Source of the DNA: Gammaproteobacteria bacterium
Lineage (GTDB): Bacteria; Pseudomonadota; Gammaproteobacteria; SZUA-229
Direction of reading: 5' to 3'
Length of the DNA stretch: 8,887 nucleotides
Assembly (NCBI GenBank): GCA_026197015.1
Contig: JAPHRB010000029.1
Location: 1-8,887, forward strand
The notes under the pieces were generated by a model. It had not been told where the DNA came from. It saw only the letters and a program-made list of their open reading frames with translations, and did not search any database. The position numbers and the translations under genes were made by a program. This document shows, in pieces, positions 1 to 5,479 of the stretch; position 1 is the first letter of the stretch; each line of letters opens with the position of its first letter.

Positions 1-496
1 AGCCAGATTTAAAGGGTCGTAATGTTTCATAACTTAATCGAGGCTCGAAAATCCAGCCAATGTTATCTGTCGAGCTTAAGTCTGTTGCAATAGCTGTGCG
101 TAGCGGTAATTCAAGACGAAATTCATGGGGTTTTTTTCTACCGCCAGAAAATATAACTTCAAATGACGGGCCAATTTGTAATACAGTATTCAGGTCAGGC
201 ATGCCGCTTCGTGCGTTACTGTCTTCACTATTAACGGGAACACCAATACCACCACTTATATTTAATCGATAATCTGGTGATTCAAATAAAAAGCCGCGTA
301 TACCCTCATCAACTTCAAAGTGCTCCGATTGAACTCGAAAGTATGGAAAGGGAATGACATAAGTTTCCTCTTCGCTGGAACCAGGGTATAAGGCAGTATT
401 AAATGCGCTTACACCGGCACCAAATTCCCAGAATGTTTCGTCTGCATAGACACCCGAAGATATTAAATAGACAAAAAAGAGTAATTTTCTTTTCAT
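1..496 (-). CDS. MipA/OmpV-family outer-membrane protein, 3' end cut off by the window edge
   Basis: Reading leftward from the ATG at 496, 165 codons are open to the window edge with no stop, so the C-terminal part is missing. The product starts with a Sec signal peptide (MKRKLLFFVYLISSGVYA, cut before DE). The mature part begins WEFGAGVSAFNTALYPGS and continues with YVIPFPYFRVQSEHFEVDEG. It then alternates barrel-like strands with a GGIGVPVNSEDS loop. This order (W-x-F/LG-G, a tyrosine-proline segment, IPFPYFRY-like strand, then GI..S.P) is typical of MipA/OmpV, outer-membrane barrels of about 250 residues. Some members bind the lytic transglycosylase MltA, while others answer to osmotic or redox stress; the function here is unknown. 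It is last in the visible leftward gene string, 110 bp after the SPOR-TPR-barrel gene, so it may be co-transcribed or have its own promoter. An AGGA lies about 14 bases before the ATG, which is a long spacing. Family call fairly sure; role uncertain. Confidence 0.8.
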   Translation of the reverse strand, partial: MKRKLLFFVYLISSGVYADETFWEFGAGVSAFNTALYPGSSEEETYVIPFPYFRVQSEHFEVDEGIRGFLFESPDYRLNISGGIGVPVNSEDSNARSGMPDLNTVLQIGPSFEVIFSGGRKKPHEFRLELPLRTAIATDLSSTDNIGWIFEPRLSYETLRPFKSG

Positions 497-538
497 ATTA
501 TGAGTTGTTTTCCTGATATTTTATACAATAAACATCAT

Positions 539-544
539 ATTATA
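539..544 (-). promoter_or_regulatory. Possible -10 box (TATAAT) for the mipA-like gene
   Basis: The minus strand reads TATAAT, a perfect -10 hexamer, which would start transcription near 532 and leave a leader of about 36 bases before the ATG at 496. No good -35 hexamer lies 16-18 bases upstream, and such hexamers are frequent by chance in AT-rich DNA. It could let the gene be expressed apart from the upstream genes. No convincing terminator hairpin was seen in 497-606. Confidence 0.25.
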
Positions 545-606
545 CTGTAGTGCAGGTCATACCGAATATTATTATCGTTAGCCACTTTTAGTAGAACTGA
601 GTTAAC

Positions 607-2655
607 TTAAAAATTCCATCGATAACCAAGAGTGAAAAATAGATTGTTACTAGTCAATGATTCTCCGCTATTATCTTCATCGGTTTGATCATAACCAATT
701 TCGAAATCGAAACGTACTTTATTTATATAAGTGTAATCTGTTCTGATTATAGCGCGAACTTTATTTTGTGAACGACTACCACTTAAATTTTTAATATCGA
801 ATTGAAGGCGAGGGTTTATTCGCCAGTCTCTGTTTATTGGGAATCTAGAGTTGGCTATTAAGGAAATTACTTTAGATGGTTCTGTATTGCTATAACGAAT
901 GCCAAGTACACCTGTATCACGTTTTACCAGTAAATTGTTTCCTACCAGTTGTGTGCCAATAAAATAGTCTGTACCTGTGCCGGGTATTGCGGCTACGCCA
1001 CCTGAAGCAATTGTCGCATCAGTTTTTGATAATGTAAGATCAGCGGTGAGCTGATATTTTAAATTTAAGCGCTGCGAACCACCGGCGGTAATAGTTTGAC
1101 TATTAGCCGTCCTGTCTTCTGCTAACTGGTATATCTGTTCAATATTAAGGGTGTTGATCAAAGCGTCCAGGCTGGTTTCCTGACGTCCAATAAGGGCATT
1201 GCTGCTACTTAAAACAGGTGCTTTTCTCATAAAGGCATTTATGTGGGCGGTGCGACCCTGATCCATGAGTATGTTTGCATTAAGTTGTAGAATGTTTATT
1301 TCATCATAAAGTAAGTTGTAATCAACCATGCCAAATAGTGATTTTTTAATATCACGATAATATACTTCAGTGCCAATACTTGAGCGGTCTTTAAAATCGT
1401 TATATTTCTGATCAAAATAAAATAGATTCATATTCCAGTTGTTGAGAAATGTACCGGTTTCATAGGTGAGACCATAAAATGTTTTGTCAGTATTAATTGA
1501 CGATTTATTATCAATTTCAACCGGGTGTCCAGCGTGTATATTTAATCGCATATCAGCTGTGATTTGATATCCCGCAGTGATACCATCAAAGCGATTAAGC
1601 ATTCCGCCTATACGCAGGGTTTGCCTGCCTAGCCTTCCTGAAGAGCCGGTTTTTCTATGGCTTAATTCATAATAAGTTTCAATAAAACGAAACTCACTGT
1701 TATCTTCATCTTTAATAAAGTCATAAATGTGGTCGGTGGTGAACTGATACTGGTGATCAAAATTGCTGCTGCGATGTTGAGTGGTGACATCTATAAAAGT
1801 TATAAGTTGAGATAATGTTTTAATGCTCGGAGTATTATCAATTTTGGCGGTATTACTTCTATAAAATTGTGACAAACTACCATGGGTGTCTATTTGGCTT
1901 TCTTTCAGTACGGTTTCCAGTTTTATTTTTTTTCTGGGCCCACTAGCAGCTGTTAGTAAACCGGCAAGGCGTTGACTGACCCGGTCACTACCCTGGCCAT
2001 CGGGGTAGAGTTTCAAATATTTTTCATAGTTAGCAACGGCATGCGATTTTTGACCTTTTCGCTGTCTTGCTAAACCCAGTAGTTCGAGCGCCTCTTCAGA
2101 GTACTTGTGATTACCGGTATTAACCAGTGCTTTTAAATAACGAATAGCACTGGAATATTTTTTATTTTTAAAATCTGTTTTTGCACGTAACATAAACTTA
2201 TCGAGTTGTTTGTCGCGTAATGTTGCTGGTTTTGTTTTTTTGAGTTGTTTGTCTGATAATGATGCTGACTTTTTTGTTTTTGGTTTTTTGACTGAAGAAG
2301 ATGCAGTGTAAATAATGGATTTAGTTGCATTAGCGGGGGTTTTTATGATCCACGCGCCGGGGTATATTTTACGGGCTTTTTTCTGCATTGACATAGCTTG
2401 TTCGCGATTGCTGAAGAACCCCAGGTTTAATCTTTCTCTGACGCCACTTATTCTTTTTATTTTTTCTATGTAAAAGCTTCGCCCTGAAAACATCTGGTTT
2501 TTACTAGGTGTCCATTTCAGGTTTGTGCCAGATGCCGAAGCAAGTACAAGCGAGTAGGTTTTAGTTGTGTTTGCAGCCTTTACTAAACCTGTTCCCAGCA
2601 GGTTTAGTAAAATAGATATATATAATAAATAGTTAACATATTTATAACGCTGCAT
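607..2655 (-). CDS. Outer-membrane protein with SPOR-like, TPR and beta-barrel regions
   Basis: The protein has 682 residues. Residues 1-28 are a Sec signal peptide ending near LVKA. Residues 32-107 resemble a SPOR domain: a YSLVLAS strand, a YIEKIKR segment, then LNLGFFSNREQAMSMQKKAR and AWIIKT. SPOR domains bind peptidoglycan stripped of peptide stems. A lysine-rich linker follows (120-150), then TPR-like helices at about 153-220 (KKYSSAIRYLKAL, then GQKSHAVANYEKYLKLYPDG). From about 258 to the end come alternating amphipathic strands, closing with LFFTLGYRWNF. A terminal Phe after aromatic residues is the usual BAM insertion signal. The barrel of about 425 residues could hold 16-20 strands. 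TPR-plus-barrel proteins such as PgaA and PelB export polysaccharide. The neighbouring multihaem cytochrome suggests instead a porin holding or contacting that cytochrome, as in porin-cytochrome complexes. No MtrB-type N-terminal CXXC is present. Domain calls are good; function is inferred from context. Confidence 0.75.
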   Translation of the reverse strand: MQRYKYVNYLLYISILLNLLGTGLVKAANTTKTYSLVLASASGTNLKWTPSKNQMFSGRSFYIEKIKRISGVRERLNLGFFSNREQAMSMQKKARKIYPGAWIIKTPANATKSIIYTASSSVKKPKTKKSASLSDKQLKKTKPATLRDKQLDKFMLRAKTDFKNKKYSSAIRYLKALVNTGNHKYSEEALELLGLARQRKGQKSHAVANYEKYLKLYPDGQGSDRVSQRLAGLLTAASGPRKKIKLETVLKESQIDTHGSLSQFYRSNTAKIDNTPSIKTLSQLITFIDVTTQHRSSNFDHQYQFTTDHIYDFIKDEDNSEFRFIETYYELSHRKTGSSGRLGRQTLRIGGMLNRFDGITAGYQITADMRLNIHAGHPVEIDNKSSINTDKTFYGLTYETGTFLNNWNMNLFYFDQKYNDFKDRSSIGTEVYYRDIKKSLFGMVDYNLLYDEINILQLNANILMDQGRTAHINAFMRKAPVLSSSNALIGRQETSLDALINTLNIEQIYQLAEDRTANSQTITAGGSQRLNLKYQLTADLTLSKTDATIASGGVAAIPGTGTDYFIGTQLVGNNLLVKRDTGVLGIRYSNTEPSKVISLIANSRFPINRDWRINPRLQFDIKNLSGSRSQNKVRAIIRTDYTYINKVRFDFEIGYDQTDEDNSGESLTSNNLFFTLGYRWNF
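2203..2280 (-). repeat. 39-bp tandem duplication in the linker of the SPOR-TPR-barrel gene
   Basis: Two direct copies of 39 bp (2203-2241 and 2242-2280) both begin gagttgtttgtc on the plus strand and differ at scattered bases. They encode two 13-residue units in the linker between the SPOR and TPR parts, ending LSDKQL and LRDKQL. The unit keeps the reading frame and probably lengthens a flexible, lysine-rich tether. Confidence 0.7.
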
Positions 2656-2772
2656 AGCAAATATTCTTAAAATTAATTAGTCTTTAAGGTGTGATTTATG
2701 TAGATATATGAAAAATTAAAATAAATTAGTTTTATAAACTTGTGTTGTTTTATATGTTTAATTGTTTTCATG

Positions 2773-4350
2773 TCAGCGTTTTAAGTTAATGTCTTTAAAG
2801 TTTTTTGTGTTATGACAATCGCCGCATTGCCGACCAAATGATTTATTATGTACATCACGACTACGATGACAGCCAATGCAATCTTTTGATGCTTTTAATT
2901 TGCCTGTGGATTTTGTACGGTGACAGTCATAACAGCCGACTTTCTTATGTGCGCCATCAATTTTAAATTCTGTAGATTTATTGTGATCGAATAACCAGGT
3001 AAACCATGAATTGGGATTATGACAGGTGTTACAATCCGTTCCAAGTTTTGTTTCATGCACATCATCAGCTGCATGACAGGCGTTACAAGCGGATTTGGTC
3101 GCTGAATATTCATTTGTTAAATGACATTCCTCACATTGAGCCGTTGCATGCATACCGATTAATGGAAAGTGAGTTATATCATGGTCAAATGAAACATTTT
3201 TCTGCCAGCCATTTTCACTGTGGCAAGTGTTACAGTTTTTTCCCTGTTTGCCTCCGTGAACATCATCTTTTTTATGACAGGAATAACAGTTTTTTTTAAG
3301 TTTGTCTTTGTAAAGATCGCCTTTGTGACACTGGTTGCAGCTAATATCTTTATGCTTTCCAATTAATGGAAAGTCTGTTTTTTTATTGTGATTAAAAGTT
3401 TGTTTAGTCCAGTTAGAAGAGGTGTGGCAGGTATTGCATTCTTTGCCATAACGACCCTTGTGTTTGTCATCGTTCTTATGGCAGGAGTAGCAGTCTTTTG
3501 GAATCTCTTTCTTTATATCAGCTGAAGTGTGACAGCTATTGCAAGTTGCCGTTTTGTGTTTTCCATATAAAGGAAAATCTGTGTTTTTGTCGTGGTTAAA
3601 GTGAATCTCACTCCATTTACTGGACTTATGGCAGGTGTCGCATTTTTTACCAAAATCACCGTTATGTATATCATTTATTTTATGGCAGCTAATGCATGAT
3701 TTCGGTGTGTCTTTGTATTTATTATTAATATGACAAACTGTGCAGCGAGCTTCTTTATGGGCGCCCTTTAATGGGAATTTGGTTTTAGAGTGATCAAACT
3801 TTGTTTTTTTCCAGTTCGTTTCACTATGACAGCTAGCACATTTTTTACCCTGTTTTCCTTTATGTACGTCAGAGTCTTTGTGGCAGCCATAACACTTGGT
3901 TGGTGCTTCTGAGTATTTTTTGTCTTTTTTGTGGCATGAGCTGCATTCTGTTTTTATATGTGACCCCTTTAGTTTGAAGTCAGTCTGCTGGTGGTTAAAT
4001 GTAGAAACATTAAGCAGGACGATGTTTTTATCTCGACCCTTGTGTTCAGCGTGACAATGTTTGCAGTCAGTTTTTTGTTGTTTTGGTAACTGCCCATGAA
4101 AACCAGAATTTTTCTCAATATCAGATTTAATATCTTTATGGTCATGACATGAAACGCATAAAATTGCCTGTTTCTTTTTGTCTGAAGTATCATGGCATTG
4201 ATCACACTTTTCTTCATATTCCTGATGCGCATTACTAACAGGACCTGGCATTAACAGCGATTCTAATGAATCGCTGTTAACCGCATTTGAATTTAATATA
4301 AGAACTATGTAAATAATAAAACGAAATGACAGTATTTGTGAAAGAGGCAT
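2773..4350 (-). CDS. Secreted 21-haem c-type cytochrome
   Basis: I start this at 4350, giving 525 residues, because that ATG is followed by a signal peptide (residues 1-26, MPLSQILSFRFIIYIVLILN core) and lies 20 bp after the upstream stop. A longer form from 4452 would overlap the cytochrome b gene by 82 bp and bury the signal. No clear Shine-Dalgarno precedes 4350. The mature protein has 21 CXXCH motifs, with first cysteines at 49, 65, 96, 136, 153, 171, 203, 219, 237, 270, 287, 305, 338, 355, 373, 406, 422, 440, 473, 491 and 509. The last 18 fall in six repeats of about 67 residues. Each repeat also holds three other conserved histidines (F-D/N-H, G-x-H, D-x-H), enough for bis-histidine ligation of every haem. 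Almost no other fold elements are visible, so the protein is probably an extended haem wire in the periplasm. An LMPGPVSNAH segment precedes haem 1. It belongs broadly with cytochrome c3/c7-like multihaem proteins. Electron transfer is near certain; partners are inferred from neighbours. Confidence 0.93.
   Translation of the reverse strand: MPLSQILSFRFIIYIVLILNSNAVNSDSLESLLMPGPVSNAHQEYEEKCDQCHDTSDKKKQAILCVSCHDHKDIKSDIEKNSGFHGQLPKQQKTDCKHCHAEHKGRDKNIVLLNVSTFNHQQTDFKLKGSHIKTECSSCHKKDKKYSEAPTKCYGCHKDSDVHKGKQGKKCASCHSETNWKKTKFDHSKTKFPLKGAHKEARCTVCHINNKYKDTPKSCISCHKINDIHNGDFGKKCDTCHKSSKWSEIHFNHDKNTDFPLYGKHKTATCNSCHTSADIKKEIPKDCYSCHKNDDKHKGRYGKECNTCHTSSNWTKQTFNHNKKTDFPLIGKHKDISCNQCHKGDLYKDKLKKNCYSCHKKDDVHGGKQGKNCNTCHSENGWQKNVSFDHDITHFPLIGMHATAQCEECHLTNEYSATKSACNACHAADDVHETKLGTDCNTCHNPNSWFTWLFDHNKSTEFKIDGAHKKVGCYDCHRTKSTGKLKASKDCIGCHRSRDVHNKSFGRQCGDCHNTKNFKDINLKR
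2791..3999 (-). repeat. Six tandem triheme repeats of about 67 codons in the cytochrome gene
   Basis: The repeats start at residues 118, 185, 251, 319, 388 and 454 of the 525-residue cytochrome, with periods of 66-69. The shared pattern is F-[DN]-H, T-[DEK]-F-x-[IL]-x-G-x-H, C-x-x-C-H, C-x-x-C-H-K, D-x-H, then G-x-x-C-x-x-C-H and a Trp or Phe. They have diverged at DNA level, so the amplification is old. The first three haems (residues 49-100) lie outside the regular repeat. Confidence 0.85.
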
Positions 4351-4370
4351 GATGATGTTTATGATTTGTA

Positions 4371-5285
4371 TTAATATAAATGTACTGCGAAAATATGGAT
4401 AACCGCTGTAATAATCATCATTATGAACAGCGGAAGGTGCAATATGTGCCATAGTGAGAAAAGCCGTTCATACAATTTAAATGCCGCCATATGGCGTAAG
4501 GCAAGTGTGTAACGATTTACAGAGTCTATAACATACCTGTTTTTTTGCTGTACTTTATCCCTTGTTTTATATTTTAGACTGTTTTTTAAACCTCGTATTA
4601 CCTTGAGTTTGAGGCGTTTAGCATTTAATCCCAAATATATTACATCTAAAAGACTTCTAAGTATGCCGGTGTAAGGTTTTAGTGCTTTAGCTTCCATAAT
4701 GTTAAGTTGTTCAATAATAGGTTCATTCATTTCAATCGAATTTAGTAACTGAGTGTGATTGTTTTCTGTGTCTAATTTAAGCTCTTTAAGTGTTACACGT
4801 GTGCCATAAAGCCCATGATGAATATGTGTATAGATATAACGTCCAATTAAGCCGCTTACTGCAACCAGTAACATGCTGAATAGAGCTATTGAGCTATTCA
4901 TTGAGCCAAGTTGAAAGTTCGAATGAAATAAAATCATTGTGGGCCCGATAATGCCAAATAACATATGAATACCAAACCAGTAACGTATCGGTATCCATCT
5001 GGTTAATAACGCTAATCGTTTACTTAAAGGGTAGAGTAGCAGTATTAACATTAAACTACCGCCGATTATACCCAGACTATATCCGGCGCCTGATTCCGCG
5101 GTCAGGTAATTGCTCTCACGCTTAAACCAGCCATATATAATGATAACTGTCAGGCTTATAATAAAAAGGTGTGAATACAGAAATTTAAAAGGTTTTAATA
5201 AGAAGTTTTTCAATTTGTAGGTGATGCCTGAAGTCGGGTTATTCTGAATATTCAAACTTTCAATGTGTGACTGTGTTGCTGACAT
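4371..5285 (-). CDS. Inner-membrane protein, predicted diheme cytochrome b (ferric-reductase-like)
   Basis: The 304-residue product has about five hydrophobic helices, near residues 38-53, 69-88, 102-122, 132-153 and 277-302. A basic, soluble stretch of about 120 residues (155-275) lies between helices 4 and 5. Helix 3 carries H107 and H121 (GIHMLFGIIGPTMILFHS) and helix 5 carries H283 and H297. Both pairs are separated by exactly 13 residues, the spacing of haem-b ligands in ferric reductase/NADPH oxidase-type membrane domains. H39, H280 and H302 are also in or near helices. I infer two b haems, one near each membrane face, moving electrons between the cytoplasmic side and the periplasmic cytochrome encoded 20 bp downstream. 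There is no flavin or nucleotide domain here; the divergent gene at 5480 supplies one. The start at 5285 has a purine-rich AAGAAGAG about 7 bases upstream. Membrane location is secure, haem binding likely, and the exact family name not known to me. Confidence 0.75.
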   Translation of the reverse strand: MSATQSHIESLNIQNNPTSGITYKLKNFLLKPFKFLYSHLFIISLTVIIIYGWFKRESNYLTAESGAGYSLGIIGGSLMLILLLYPLSKRLALLTRWIPIRYWFGIHMLFGIIGPTMILFHSNFQLGSMNSSIALFSMLLVAVSGLIGRYIYTHIHHGLYGTRVTLKELKLDTENNHTQLLNSIEMNEPIIEQLNIMEAKALKPYTGILRSLLDVIYLGLNAKRLKLKVIRGLKNSLKYKTRDKVQQKNRYVIDSVNRYTLALRHMAAFKLYERLFSLWHILHLPLFIMMIITAVIHIFAVHLY

Positions 5286-5321
5286 GTGGGCTCTTCTTAC
5301 TATATAACTCTTGTTTGTACT

Positions 5322-5327
5322 AATTCT
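5322..5327 (-). promoter_or_regulatory. Predicted -10 box (TAGAAT) of the leftward cytochrome unit
   Basis: The minus strand reads TAGAAT, five of six bases of the -10 consensus, predicting a start near 5315 and a 30-base leader. There is no good -35 hexamer, which fits an activator-dependent promoter. The CRP-like box at 5349-5364 is centred 41.5 bp upstream of this start. A second candidate, TATACT at 5329-5334, overlaps closely and would place the box at -34.5. Confidence 0.4.
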
Positions 5328-5348
5328 ACAGTATACTTTGAGATTATT

Positions 5349-5364
5349 TGGGAATCAGATCACA
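5349..5364. promoter_or_regulatory. CRP-like operator (TGGGA-N6-TCACA)
   Basis: The site matches nine of ten core bases of TGTGA-N6-TCACA, with AGATCACA on the right half agreeing well with the extended consensus. It lies in the divergent control region. Its class II distance from the predicted leftward start supports activation of the cytochrome genes. CRP/Vfr-type proteins are common in gammaproteobacteria, but none is encoded here. Confidence 0.4.
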
Positions 5365-5428
5365 AATAAAAATGAACTTAATGTTTAATATCTATATACA
5401 CACTTGGCCGCGATTTGTAGCTAATAGC

Positions 5429-5457
5429 TTGATTATCATTAAGTTCAATAATATCAA
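5429..5457. promoter_or_regulatory. Two adjacent FNR/Anr-like palindromes
   Basis: TTGAT-TATC-ATTAA at 5429-5442 matches nine of ten bases of the FNR box TTGAT-N4-ATCAA. One base later, TTCAA-TAAT-ATCAA at 5444-5457 matches eight of ten. They end 22 bp before the ATG at 5480. If used, they more likely act on the rightward flavoprotein gene as an operator, or on both units from a distance. AT-rich DNA gives such matches by chance, so this is tentative. Confidence 0.3.
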
Positions 5458-5479
5458 TAAGTTATAGAGAGTTTTCTAG

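Noticed and set aside
60..272. 70-codon plus-strand open frame
   Set aside because: It lies opposite the MipA/OmpV-type gene, which has a signal peptide and family-like strands; this frame resembles nothing.
2656..2772. Separate promoter or terminator between the cytochrome and barrel genes
   Set aside because: The 117 bp are very AT-rich; TATAAA on the minus strand at 2731-2736 lacks a -35 partner and no stable hairpin was found.
3006..3299. 97-codon plus-strand frame, and other short frames inside the cytochrome gene (2895-3113, 3174-3362, 3969-4232)
   Set aside because: They are shadows of the CXXCH repeats in other frames and their His/Cys-rich or Met/Thr-rich composition follows from that coding sequence.
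2773..4350. Cytochrome repeats as a CRISPR or DNA repeat array
   Set aside because: The periodicity is of codons, about 67 per unit, with diverged DNA, and is explained by the haem-binding repeats.
4351..4452. N-terminal extension of the cytochrome from an ATG at 4452
   Set aside because: It overlaps the cytochrome b gene by 82 bp and places the signal peptide internally; the ATG at 4350 gives a normal signal peptide and a 20-bp gap.
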